Assembly: GCA_937906915.1 (NCBI GenBank)
Contig: CALCUU010000260.1
Span: 1 to 10,592 of the forward strand
From: an uncultured Phascolarctobacterium sp.
GTDB lineage: Bacteria > Bacillota > Negativicutes > Acidaminococcales > Acidaminococcaceae
Direction: 5' to 3'
DNA length: 10,592 bases
Positions 1-6,460 of the stretch are shown piece by piece; position 1 is the first letter of the stretch; each line of letters begins with the position of its first letter. Position numbers and translations under genes: made by a program. The notes under the pieces are model-generated. The model worked only from the letters and a program-made list of their open reading frames with translations, was not told the origin of the DNA and did not search any database.

Positions 1-248
1 AAGCCTTTGCAGCTAATGTCATAGTTTTGGCAGAAAACGCAATGAAGGTTGCAACCGCTGAAGAACACGGTGCCGCTACCTTTTGTTCCGCTAATGCAAG
101 GCTCTTCCCACATGTGCAGTCCTGCTTTTGCTACGATGGGGAGCATGCCACAGCCACAGCTACCGAAGAATCTTTCCGGGTTATCGTCATTCATACATTC
201 AGGTCTATCTACGCCACAACGATGGGGGCAAACGTAACAATATGTCAA
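1..248 (-). CDS. PflX-type radical SAM protein (5' part only)
   Basis: This is the N-terminal 82 residues of a radical SAM enzyme that continues past the left edge of the window. An early cysteine-rich stretch (C4, C7, C11 in YCYVCPHRCGVDR; C31 and C33) is followed by VAKAGLHMWEEPCISG and then GCNLHCVFCQNY. There C66-x3-C70-x2-C73 is the canonical [4Fe-4S]/SAM motif. This order matches the COG1313 family, often annotated as pyruvate formate-lyase activating enzyme-like (PflX); the true substrate of that family is not established. I chose TTG at 248-246 as start because AAGGAG (263-258) lies 8 nt upstream. The ATG at 257 directly abuts that ribosome binding site and is an unlikely start. The gene is divergent from the AICAR transformylase gene. 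Family assignment is firm; function is not. Confidence 0.85.
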   Translation of the reverse strand, partial: MTYCYVCPHRCGVDRPECMNDDNPERFFGSCGCGMLPIVAKAGLHMWEEPCISGTKGSGTVFFSGCNLHCVFCQNYDISCKG

Positions 249-281
249 AGTAATCATCTCCTTGAAAATTATCCTTTATTC

Positions 282-310
282 ATTGTAGCACAAGGCAAAG
301 TTGTTGACAA
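282..310 (-). promoter_or_regulatory. Sigma-A promoter for the radical SAM gene
   Basis: On the minus strand TTGTCA (310-305) and TACAAT (287-282) are separated by 17 bp, about 25 bp ahead of the ribosome binding site. The -35 hexamer overlaps the -35 of the divergent plus-strand promoter. Confidence 0.75.
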
Positions 311-332
311 AAATATCAGCAGATTTTATAAT
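304..332 (+). promoter_or_regulatory. Consensus sigma-A promoter for the ZTP riboswitch / AICAR transformylase transcript
   Basis: TTGACA (304-309), a 17-bp spacer and TATAAT (327-332) form a perfect sigma-A consensus. The predicted start near 339-341 falls just before the riboswitch helix P1 (344 onward), so the aptamer would be the very 5' end of the RNA. Confidence 0.88.
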
Positions 333-343
333 TTTCTATAGTA

Positions 344-411
344 GGTCATATAACTGACGGAAAGTGGAACACCACATGGGAGTATGACCGGTTAACGCCG
401 ACCGTCTGGGC
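344..411 (+). promoter_or_regulatory. ZTP (pfl motif) riboswitch aptamer
   Basis: The sequence has the signature parts of the ZTP/pfl riboswitch. P1 pairs GGTCATA (344-350) with TATGACC (383-389). P2 pairs GTGG (364-367) with CCAC (372-375). The conserved CCGTCTGGGC follows at 402-411. GACGG (356-360) can pair with CCGTC (402-406), closing the ligand-bound fold. ZTP and ZMP are AICAR derivatives that accumulate when 10-formyl-tetrahydrofolate is short. The downstream gene encodes the enzyme that formylates AICAR, a classic target for this switch. The 3' edge of the aptamer shares bases with a terminator, so ligand binding should turn expression on. Confidence 0.93.
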
Positions 412-439
412 ACAAAGCCAGATTAGTGTCGGTTTTTTT
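398..439 (+). terminator. Expression-platform terminator of the ZTP riboswitch
   Basis: CCGAC (398-402) pairs with GTCGG (428-432), and CTGG (406-409) pairs inside it with CCAG (418-421). Seven T residues follow (433-439). The 5' arm overlaps CCGTC (402-406), which the ligand-bound aptamer needs, so terminator and aptamer folds are mutually exclusive. This predicts termination without ZTP and read-through with it. Confidence 0.85.
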
Positions 440-460
440 AATTTAAGGGAGGTTTATACA

Positions 461-1636
461 GTGAAAGAATTAGCATTGAAATATGGTTGCAACCCCAACC
501 AAGCTAAAGCTCGTATTTATATGAAGAACGATAAAGAACTGCCCATCGAAGTATTGAACGGTCGTCCCGGCTTCATCAACTTCTTGGACGCTTTCAATAG
601 CTGGCAATTGGTTAAAGAATTGAAAGAAGCTACCGGTCTTCCGGCTGCTGCTTCCTTCAAACACGTTAGCCCTGCTGGTGCTGCTGTTGCTATGCCCATG
701 AGCGACACCCTGAAAAAAATCTACTACGTTGACGATTTAGAACTGTCTCCTTTGGCAACTGCTTACGCTCGTGCTCGTGGCGCTGACCGTATGAGCTCCT
801 ATGGTGACTTTGTTGCCCTGTCCGATGTTTGTGATAAAGAAACTGCTACCATGCTTGCTCGTGAAGTATCCGACGGCGTTATCGCTCCCGGCTACACCGA
901 AGAAGCTTTGGCAATTCTCAAAACTAAACGTAACGGTACCTACAACGTAATCAAAATTGACCCTGACTACGTTCCTGAACTGAGCGAAACCAAAGACGTA
1001 TTTGGCATTACCTTTGAACAAGACCGTAACGAAGCTAAAATTACCACTGATATGCTGGTAAACCGCCCCACCGTTAATAAAGAAATTCCCGAAGCAGCAG
1101 CTCGCGATTTGCTGATTGCTTTGATTACCTTGAAATATACCCAATCCAATTCTGTTTGCTACGTTAAAGACGGTCAAGCAATCGGTATCGGTGCAGGTCA
1201 ACAATCCCGCGTACACTGCACTCGTCTGGCTGGCAATAAGGCTGACATCTGGTGGCTGCGTCAAAACCCGAAAGTATTGGCACTGCCCTTCAAAGAAAAC
1301 ATCCGCCGTCCGGACCGCGACAACACTATCGATGTTTACATCTCTGATGACTACGAAGACGTTTTGGCAGACGGTATCTGGGAAAACTTCTTCACTGAAA
1401 AACCGGAACCGCTGACCCGTGAAGAAAAGAAAGCTTGGCTGAAAGAATTGAACGGCGTAGCTCTTGGCTCCGACGCATTCTTCCCCTTCGGCGACAATAT
1501 TGAACGTGCTCATCGTAGCGGCGTAGAGTTCATCGCTCAAGCTGGTGGCTCCATCCGTGACGATAATGTTATTGAAACTTGCGACAAATACGGCATCGCA
1601 ATGGCGTTCACTGGTTTAAGATTATTCCATCATTGA
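461..1636 (+). CDS. purH: Stand-alone AICAR transformylase (PurH C-terminal half homologue)
   Basis: This 391-residue enzyme should transfer a formyl group from 10-formyl-tetrahydrofolate to AICAR, the penultimate step of IMP synthesis, in the cytosol. It begins directly with the formyltransferase signature (LKYGCNPNQAKARIY, residues 6-20). It has the catalytic Lys-His pair in SFKHVSPAGAAVA (K67, H68) and ends with AGGSIRDDNVIETC and GIAMAFTGLRLFHH. Bifunctional PurH is about 510-525 residues; the N-terminal IMP cyclohydrolase domain is absent here. The length instead fits the known stand-alone AICARFT subfamily, so this is not a truncation. The GTG start has AAGGGAGG (445-452) 8 nt upstream. 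Another gene must supply IMP cyclohydrolase. The gene forms its own transcription unit, controlled by a ZTP riboswitch and closed by a terminator. Confidence 0.93.
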   Translation: MKELALKYGCNPNQAKARIYMKNDKELPIEVLNGRPGFINFLDAFNSWQLVKELKEATGLPAAASFKHVSPAGAAVAMPMSDTLKKIYYVDDLELSPLATAYARARGADRMSSYGDFVALSDVCDKETATMLAREVSDGVIAPGYTEEALAILKTKRNGTYNVIKIDPDYVPELSETKDVFGITFEQDRNEAKITTDMLVNRPTVNKEIPEAAARDLLIALITLKYTQSNSVCYVKDGQAIGIGAGQQSRVHCTRLAGNKADIWWLRQNPKVLALPFKENIRRPDRDNTIDVYISDDYEDVLADGIWENFFTEKPEPLTREEKKAWLKELNGVALGSDAFFPFGDNIERAHRSGVEFIAQAGGSIRDDNVIETCDKYGIAMAFTGLRLFHH

Positions 1637-1637
1637 T

Positions 1638-1669
1638 AAAAAATCCCGTTCGAGAGAACGGGATTTTTT
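1638..1669 (+). terminator. Intrinsic terminator after the AICAR transformylase gene
   Basis: A perfect hairpin pairs AAAAAATCCCGTTC (1638-1651) with GAACGGGATTTTTT (1656-1669) across a GAGA tetraloop. It begins one base after the stop codon. A-tract and T-tract flank the GC core, so it could work in both directions, but both neighbouring genes read rightwards. Confidence 0.93.
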
Positions 1670-1717
1670 ATTATGGAAAATATATTATATTTTTAATTAA
1701 AAACTTAAACTTCCCTA

Positions 1718-1746
1718 TTGCCAAAGACGTTGGTTGCTTTTATAAT
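1718..1746 (+). promoter_or_regulatory. Sigma-A promoter of the fapR-fab-rnc operon
   Basis: TTGCCA (1718-1723), a 17-bp spacer and TATAAT (1741-1746) give a strong sigma-A promoter. The predicted start is near 1753, some 36 nt before the fapR ATG and just before the FapR operator. No other convincing promoter was found inside the operon. Confidence 0.85.
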
Positions 1747-1756
1747 GTATTCAGAT

Positions 1757-1774
1757 ATTATGAGCTGGTACTAA
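1757..1774 (+). promoter_or_regulatory. FapR operator
   Basis: ATTATGAGCTGGTACTAA is an imperfect inverted repeat. Its right half, GGTACTAA, is the well-preserved half of the FapR box known from Bacillus (TTAGTACC on the other strand); the left half is degenerate. It begins about four bases after the predicted transcription start, so bound FapR would block initiation or promoter escape. Location upstream of fapR itself implies autoregulation, as in Bacillus. It is the only GGTACTAA I noticed in the window. Confidence 0.75.
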
Positions 1775-1788
1775 AAGCAGGTGAAAGA

Positions 1789-2364
1789 ATGAATTCTACA
1801 AGAAAGTTAATACGCCATGAAAGACTGCAACACATCCTGCATAACAATCCGTTTATGACAGATGAGCAGTTGGCAAAGACCTTAAAGGTTAGTGTTCAGA
1901 CCATTCGCCTGGATCGTGTGGCGCTGGGCATACCGGAGCTACGCGAACGCACCCGTGATATGGCAGAGGGCGCACAGTCCAAACTGCGTGCCATCGACAA
2001 GAAGGATATCGTGGGCGAGCTCATTGATTTGGAATTAAATAAGGTAGGCATTTCTACCTTGAAGATAACTCCGGATATGGTTTTGGAAAAAACCGGCGTT
2101 GCTCGTGGACATTATATGTTCGCAATGGCAGATACCCTCGCCCTTGCAGTGGTAGATGCGCAAACAGCGTTGACCGGAGTAGCCAATGTAAAATATAAGG
2201 TGCCTGTGTACGCAGGTGCAAACCTTGTAGCAAAGGCAGAGGTAACTAATCGTCGTGACGATAAGTACTTTATCTGCGTAAGAATTAAGAATAATAACGA
2301 GGAAGTTTTCCGCGCTAAGTTTATAGTTGTTTCTTTGGATGACGAAAGGAAGCAAGCAGAATGA
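1789..2364 (+). CDS. fapR: FapR, malonyl-CoA-responsive repressor of lipid synthesis
   Basis: FapR represses fatty-acid and phospholipid genes; malonyl-CoA releases it from DNA. The 191-residue length is typical. A DeoR-like helix-turn-helix lies at about residues 22-45 (TDEQLAKTLKVSVQTIRLDR) and runs into GIPELRERTRDMAEG, a hallmark of the family's linker helix. A hot-dog effector domain covers about 85-185 and contains GVARGHYMFAMADTLA. R106 sits at the position known to contact the malonyl group. Residue 115 is Asp where I recall Asn in characterised FapR proteins. The ATG at 1789 has AGGTG (1779-1783) 5 nt upstream. The open frame extends upstream to 1579, but that would read through the terminator and promoter. 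The stop overlaps plsX by 4 nt (ATGA), so the two are probably translationally coupled. Confidence 0.95.
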   Translation: MNSTRKLIRHERLQHILHNNPFMTDEQLAKTLKVSVQTIRLDRVALGIPELRERTRDMAEGAQSKLRAIDKKDIVGELIDLELNKVGISTLKITPDMVLEKTGVARGHYMFAMADTLALAVVDAQTALTGVANVKYKVPVYAGANLVAKAEVTNRRDDKYFICVRIKNNNEEVFRAKFIVVSLDDERKQAE

Positions 2365-3386
2365 AGATAGCATTAGATATTATGGGTACCGATTACGGTC
2401 CTAAAGAATTAGTATTAGGTGCAATAAACGCTGTTAAAAAGTTTGGCTGCGAGGTTGTGCTTGTAGGTGACGAGGTTGTCGCTAAGGACTTGCTCCGTCA
2501 ATACAAAGAATTAGATAATCAACGAATTAAAATTCAACACGCAAGTCAAGTAATAAATATGGACGAGCATCCCGCTATTGCTGTAAAATCTAAGAAGGAT
2601 GCTTCCATCGTAGTTGCTTCTAAAATGTTGCGTGCTGGTGAGTGCGACGCCCTTGTATCTGCTGGTAGCACCGGTGCTGCTTCTGTTGCCGCAGTGCTGT
2701 GCGTTGGCCGCATTAAAGGCGTGGAACGTCCTGCAATTGCAACTGCTATTCCCAGCTTGACTGGTGCAACTGTTGTTTTAGACAGTGGCAGTATGGTAGA
2801 TGCAAAACCGATGAACTTGGTACACAGTGCCATCATGGGCAGTGTGTATGCTGAAAAATTATTGAATCTGAAAAATCCCAAGGTTGGTCTTTTGAATGTA
2901 GGTTCTGAAGAAACAAAGGGTAACGAACAAGCTTTAGCTACCTATCCTTTATTAAAGGAAGTAAAGCAAATCAACTTCAAGGGCAATGTGGAAGGTCGCG
3001 ATATTACCAACGGCAGTGTTGACGTTGTTGTATGCGACGGCTTCGTAGGTAACGTTGTTCTGAAATTTGGTGAAGGCTTGGCAAAAGCAATCTTCACTTT
3101 GATTAAGGAAGCAATTATGGGCGCCGGTATGCTGGCAAAAATTGGCGGCGCGCTGATTAAGCCTGCAATGGCAAAGCTTAGAGAGAAAATGGACCCCAAT
3201 GCTTACGGCGGTGCATTGCTCTTAGGTGTAAAGGCTCCCTTTATTATCTGCCACGGTAGCTCCAAGGCGTATGCTATTACCAATGCTATTGGTGTAGCGG
3301 TAAAATTCTCTGAAAACAATTTAGTAAGTGCTATTACTGAAAAAATAGCGGAATCTCAAAAAAGAAATGAGGAAACTGATAAATGA
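2361..3386 (+). CDS. plsX: PlsX, phosphate acyltransferase
   Basis: PlsX converts acyl-ACP and phosphate to acyl-phosphate, the donor used by PlsY for glycerol-3-phosphate acylation. It is a peripheral membrane protein linking fatty-acid and phospholipid synthesis. The 341 residues are full length. Recognisable family blocks are ALDIMGTDYGPKELV (4-18), ALVSAGSTGA (97-106), GLLNVGSEETKGNEQ (177-191), GNVEGRDI (208-215), VVVCDGFVGNVVLK (222-235) and YGGALLLGV (282-290) with HGSS (298-301). Small departures are MGTD where MGGD is usual and DSGSM (141-145) where DVGAN is usual. AAGGA (2346-2350) lies 10 nt before the ATG. The gene overlaps fapR and fabH by 4 nt at either end, typical of coupled translation. 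Confidence 0.96.
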   Translation: MKIALDIMGTDYGPKELVLGAINAVKKFGCEVVLVGDEVVAKDLLRQYKELDNQRIKIQHASQVINMDEHPAIAVKSKKDASIVVASKMLRAGECDALVSAGSTGAASVAAVLCVGRIKGVERPAIATAIPSLTGATVVLDSGSMVDAKPMNLVHSAIMGSVYAEKLLNLKNPKVGLLNVGSEETKGNEQALATYPLLKEVKQINFKGNVEGRDITNGSVDVVVCDGFVGNVVLKFGEGLAKAIFTLIKEAIMGAGMLAKIGGALIKPAMAKLREKMDPNAYGGALLLGVKAPFIICHGSSKAYAITNAIGVAVKFSENNLVSAITEKIAESQKRNEETDK

Positions 3387-4372
3387 CGAGAGCTGTTGGT
3401 ATTTTGGGCATCGGTCATTACGTGCCGGAAAAAACTGTTACTAACTTCGATATGGAAAAAATTGTTGATACCAGTGACCAATGGATTACTGAACGCACCG
3501 GTATCAAACAACGTCACTTTGCTGCTCCCGAAGAAGCAACCTCTGATATGTCTGTAATCGCTGCTCAAAGAGCATTGGAAAATGCAGGCGTTAAACCTGA
3601 AGAAATCCAACTGGTAATTGTTGGTACTGCTTCTTCTGACCACGCGTTCCCGTCTACCGCTTGCTTGGTGCAAGATCGCTTGGGCTGCAAGAACGCAGCT
3701 GCTTTTGACCTTTCTGCCGGCTGCAGCGGCTTCGTGTATAATTTGGCAGTAGCAAGCCAAATGATTAAAACCGGTTTGTATGATAAAGCGCTTATCATTG
3801 GCGCAGAAACCTTGTCCCGCATTATGAACTTCACCGACCGCAATACCTGCGTGCTCTTTGGTGACGGTGCAGGCGCTGCTGTTGTAGGCGTTGTTGATGA
3901 GGGCGAAGGCGTACTTGGCATTGAACTTGGTGCTGACGGTAGCGGCGGCAAATTCTTGATTCAACCTGCTGGTGGTAGCCGTAAACCTGCTACTCCGGAA
4001 ACTGCAGCTGCTCACGAACACACCATTCATATGAGCGGTCAAGACGTTTTCAAATTTGCAATCCAAATTATGGGTACTGCTGCTAAACGTGCTTTGAAGG
4101 CTGCTAATATGAAGGCAGAAGAGCTGGATCTTCTGGTTCCCCACCAAGCAAATATGCGCATCATTACTTCTGCTGCTAAACGCTTGAAAATGCCCATGGA
4201 AAAAGTTTGGGTTAACGTTGATAAATATGCCAACACTTCTGCTGCTTCCATTCCCATCGCATTGTGCGAGGCACAAGCTGCAGGCGCTTTGAAAAAAGGC
4301 GACAACATTCTTTTGGTTGGCTTCGGTGCTGGTCTTACTTGGGCTGCCATCGTTCTTAAATGGAGTAAATAA
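3383..4372 (+). CDS. fabH: FabH, beta-ketoacyl-ACP synthase III
   Basis: FabH starts each chain by condensing an acyl-CoA primer with malonyl-ACP. At 329 residues it is full length. The catalytic triad is visible: C114 in DLSAGCSGF, H254 in VPHQANMRI and N284 in KYANTSAAS. DQWITERTGIKQRH (32-45) is the usual N-terminal CoA-site block, and LLVGFGAGLTWAA (310-322) closes the thiolase fold. Whether it prefers acetyl-CoA or branched primers cannot be read from the sequence. The ATG overlaps the plsX stop by 4 nt. A 38-nt gap follows before fabD. Confidence 0.97.
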   Translation: MTRAVGILGIGHYVPEKTVTNFDMEKIVDTSDQWITERTGIKQRHFAAPEEATSDMSVIAAQRALENAGVKPEEIQLVIVGTASSDHAFPSTACLVQDRLGCKNAAAFDLSAGCSGFVYNLAVASQMIKTGLYDKALIIGAETLSRIMNFTDRNTCVLFGDGAGAAVVGVVDEGEGVLGIELGADGSGGKFLIQPAGGSRKPATPETAAAHEHTIHMSGQDVFKFAIQIMGTAAKRALKAANMKAEELDLLVPHQANMRIITSAAKRLKMPMEKVWVNVDKYANTSAASIPIALCEAQAAGALKKGDNILLVGFGAGLTWAAIVLKWSK

Positions 4373-4410
4373 TTACCATTGATATAAATCTCGAAAGTGA
4401 GGATACTTTG

Positions 4411-5358
4411 ATGAGCAAAATCGCATTTGTATTCCCGGGACAAGGCTCCCAATATGTAGGTATGTGCAAAGCTTTCTACGACCAATATCCGGTTGCTAGA
4501 CAACTTTTTGAAGAAGCTGATGATGCTCTTGGCTTCTCCCTTACCAAATTGTGCTTTGAAGGTCCTGAAGCAGAACTGCGCTTGACCTACAATACTCAAC
4601 CTGCAATTTTGACTGCCAGCACCATCTGCGCAGAAATTTTGAAACAACACGGCGTTGCTGCTGATATCGCTGCTGGTCACAGCTTGGGCGAATATTCCGC
4701 ACTGGTAAACGCTGGCGCTATGAAATTTGCTGATGCTGTACGCATCGTTCGTCAACGTGGTCAATTCATGCAAGAAGCTGTTCCCGTAGGCGAAGGCAGC
4801 ATGTCCGCAGTAATGGGCTTGGCTAACGATAAAATTGTTGAGCTGTGCCAAAAGGTTGAAGCTGAAACCGGCGAACCTGTACAAGCAGTTAACTTCAACT
4901 GCCCCGGTCAAGTTGTAATCGCAGGCGCAACCAACGCTGTAGAAAAAGCTAATGAAGAAATGAAGAACGCAGGCGCAAAACGCTGCATCGTTCTCCACGT
5001 AAGCGCACCCTTCCACAGCACCATGATGCAACCTGCATCTGAACGCTTGGCAGAAGTGCTCGCTCCCATCGAAATTAAAGACGCTGCATTCCCTGTTGTT
5101 GCAAACGTAACTGCAGAAGAAGTTGTAAGCGGTGCTTTGATTAAAGAACTCTTGGTAAAACAAGCTGCTATGCCCGTACTTTGGGAAACCTCCGTACGCA
5201 ACATGGTTGCTAACGGCGTAGACACCTTCGTTGAAGTTGGCCCCAGCAAAGTTTTGACCGGCTTCACCAAGAAAATCGCAAAAGGCGTTCCGGCACTTTT
5301 CGTAGAAGACCCGGCTAGCCTGGAAAAAACTCTTGAACATTTACAGGAGGGTAAATAA
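4411..5358 (+). CDS. fabD: FabD, malonyl-CoA:ACP transacylase
   Basis: FabD moves the malonyl group from CoA to ACP, feeding FabH and FabF. It is 315 residues, normal for the family. Active-site features are FPGQGSQ (8-14, oxyanion Gln11), the nucleophile Ser91 in GHSLGEYSA, Arg116 in VRQRGQ, His202 in APFHS and a Gln251 equivalent in VKQAAMPVLW. ATG at 4411 has GAGGA (4399-4403) 7 nt upstream; the TTG immediately before it (4408) would be only 4 nt from that site and is less likely. The stop codon overlaps the first fabG ATG by one base. FabD competes with FapR for the malonyl-CoA pool. Confidence 0.96.
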   Translation: MSKIAFVFPGQGSQYVGMCKAFYDQYPVARQLFEEADDALGFSLTKLCFEGPEAELRLTYNTQPAILTASTICAEILKQHGVAADIAAGHSLGEYSALVNAGAMKFADAVRIVRQRGQFMQEAVPVGEGSMSAVMGLANDKIVELCQKVEAETGEPVQAVNFNCPGQVVIAGATNAVEKANEEMKNAGAKRCIVLHVSAPFHSTMMQPASERLAEVLAPIEIKDAAFPVVANVTAEEVVSGALIKELLVKQAAMPVLWETSVRNMVANGVDTFVEVGPSKVLTGFTKKIAKGVPALFVEDPASLEKTLEHLQEGK

Positions 5359-6104
5359 TGATGAAATTTGAAGGTAAAGTTGCTCTCGTAACCGGTGCTT
5401 CCCGTGGCATTGGTCGTGCAATCGCTTTGGCTTTGGCTGCTCAAGGCGCAGATGTTGCAGTAAACTACGCTGGTAGCGAAGCTGCTGCTAAAGAAGTTGC
5501 TGCTGAAATCGAAGCTATGGGTCGCAAAGCATTTGTTATCCAAGCAGACATTGCTTCCACCGAAGCTTCCACCTCCATGGTTGACGCAGTTGTTAAAGAA
5601 TTTGGTCGCATTGACGTTCTCGTAAACAACGCAGGCATCACCCGTGACGGTCTCTTGATGAGAATGAAAGAAGAAGATTGGGACGCAGTAATCACCACCA
5701 ACCTTAAAGGCGTGTTCAACTGCACCAAAGCTGCTATTAAATATATGATGAAACAACGTTCCGGCAGCATCGTAAACATCAGCTCCATCGTTGGTGTTAT
5801 GGGTAACGCTGGTCAAGCTAACTACTGCGCAGCTAAAGCTGGCGTAATTGGCTTCACCAAAGCTACTGCTAAAGAAGTTGCTGCTCGTGGCATTCGCGTA
5901 AACGCAATTGCTCCCGGCTTCATCAAAACTGATATGACCAGCGTGCTTCCTGAAAAAGTTGTAGAAGCTATGCTTGCTGGCATTCCTCTCAACCGTTTGG
6001 GTGAGACTGAAGACATCGCTAAAGCCGTTCTGTTCCTTGCGAGCAGCGACGCTAATTATATCACCGGTCAGACTTTACATGTTGACGGCGGTATGGTAAT
6101 GTAA
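5358..6104 (+). CDS. fabG: FabG, 3-oxoacyl-ACP reductase
   Basis: FabG is the NADPH-dependent short-chain dehydrogenase that reduces 3-oxoacyl-ACP to 3-hydroxyacyl-ACP. The 248 residues show the Rossmann motif TGASRGIG (12-19), NNAG (90-93), N115, and the catalytic S143, Y156 and K160 in SSIVG and YCAAK with standard spacing. GNAGQANY (149-156) and the C-terminal TGQTLHVDGGMVM are typical of FabG rather than other SDRs. AGGAGG (5345-5350) inside the fabD end is 7 nt from the first of two consecutive ATGs, so I start at 5358; starting at 5361 would remove only one Met. The gene overlaps the fabD stop by 1 nt. The next gap (44 nt) leads to acpP. Confidence 0.97.
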   Translation: MMKFEGKVALVTGASRGIGRAIALALAAQGADVAVNYAGSEAAAKEVAAEIEAMGRKAFVIQADIASTEASTSMVDAVVKEFGRIDVLVNNAGITRDGLLMRMKEEDWDAVITTNLKGVFNCTKAAIKYMMKQRSGSIVNISSIVGVMGNAGQANYCAAKAGVIGFTKATAKEVAARGIRVNAIAPGFIKTDMTSVLPEKVVEAMLAGIPLNRLGETEDIAKAVLFLASSDANYITGQTLHVDGGMVM

Positions 6105-6132
6105 TATTGCGACTAGCAATTAAATTTTTATG

Positions 6133-6142
6133 AAGGAGGTGA
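6133..6142 (+). promoter_or_regulatory. Extended Shine-Dalgarno of acpP
   Basis: AAGGAGGTGA can pair over ten bases with the 3' end of 16S rRNA and ends 6 nt before the acpP ATG. It is the strongest ribosome binding site in the operon, in keeping with the need for large amounts of ACP. Confidence 0.85.
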
Positions 6143-6148
6143 ATCGTA

Positions 6149-6379
6149 ATGAGCACTTTCGACAAAGTAAGAGATATCACTGTTGAACAATTGAGCGTTG
6201 ACGCTGACGAAGTAAAGATGGAATCCGCTTTCATCGATGACCTCGGCGCTGACTCCCTCGACATCGTTGAATTGATCATGGCTTTTGAAGAAGAATTCGG
6301 CGTAGAAATTCCCGATGAAAAAGCTGAAAAAATCCGCACTGTTGCTGACGCAGTTAAAATGTTGGACGAAGAAAAATAA
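6149..6379 (+). CDS. acpP: AcpP, acyl carrier protein
   Basis: This small acidic protein of 76 residues carries the growing acyl chain on a 4'-phosphopantetheine arm. The attachment site is S36 in LGADSLDIVEL, within the classic DSLD motif at the start of helix II. The C-terminal helices (EFGVEIPDEKAEKIRTVADAV) are standard. It sits between fabG and fabK. Its ribosome binding site is exceptionally strong, and a long hairpin with a U-run follows 9 nt after its stop, both likely to raise ACP output above that of the downstream genes. The holo-ACP synthase is not in the window. Confidence 0.98.
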   Translation: MSTFDKVRDITVEQLSVDADEVKMESAFIDDLGADSLDIVELIMAFEEEFGVEIPDEKAEKIRTVADAVKMLDEEK

Positions 6380-6388
6380 TTCTTTGAT

Positions 6389-6435
6389 AGCTGAATACAG
6401 GGAGCCTCTTATGAGGCTCTCTGGTATAGCTTTTT
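6389..6435 (+). terminator. Hairpin with U-run between acpP and fabK, probable leaky terminator
   Basis: The core pairs CAGGGAGCCTC (6398-6408) with GAGGCTCTCTG (6413-6423) around a TTAT loop, including one G-U pair. Flanking AGCT (6389-6392) and AGCT (6428-6431) extend the stem across an internal loop, and T residues run 6431-6435. This has the form of an intrinsic terminator, but fabK, fabF and rnc lie downstream on the same strand with no clear promoter of their own. Partial read-through or a 3'-end-stabilising processing hairpin is therefore more likely than full termination. Confidence 0.65.
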
Positions 6436-6460
6436 GAAGTCCTGAAATGGGGGATATTTG

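Noticed and set aside
27..341. Plus-strand open frame of 104 codons at the left edge
   Set aside because: It lies opposite the radical SAM gene, whose CxxxCxxC motif and flanking blocks are unmistakable, and it continues through both divergent promoters.
737..1540. 267-codon open frame on the minus strand opposite the AICAR transformylase gene
   Set aside because: Shadow of a well-supported gene, with low-complexity Phe/Val-rich content.
1579..1788. Upstream extension of the fapR frame to an ATG at 1579
   Set aside because: It would overlap the end of the AICAR transformylase gene, cross its terminator and begin before the fapR promoter. The ATG at 1789 has its own ribosome binding site and gives the normal FapR length.
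4039..5340. 433-codon open frame on the minus strand opposite fabH and fabD
   Set aside because: Same codon-bias artefact; it spans two unambiguous genes and shows no domain.
6082..6110. Possible promoter ahead of acpP (TTGACG, 17 bp, TATTGC)
   Set aside because: The -10 matches consensus at only three positions and the -35 lies inside the conserved fabG C-terminus (VDGG), so it is probably chance.
6106..6120. Small inverted repeat ATTGC-GACTA-GCAAT between fabG and acpP
   Set aside because: A 5-bp stem with a 5-nt loop is too weak to call a terminator or processing site without RNA data.
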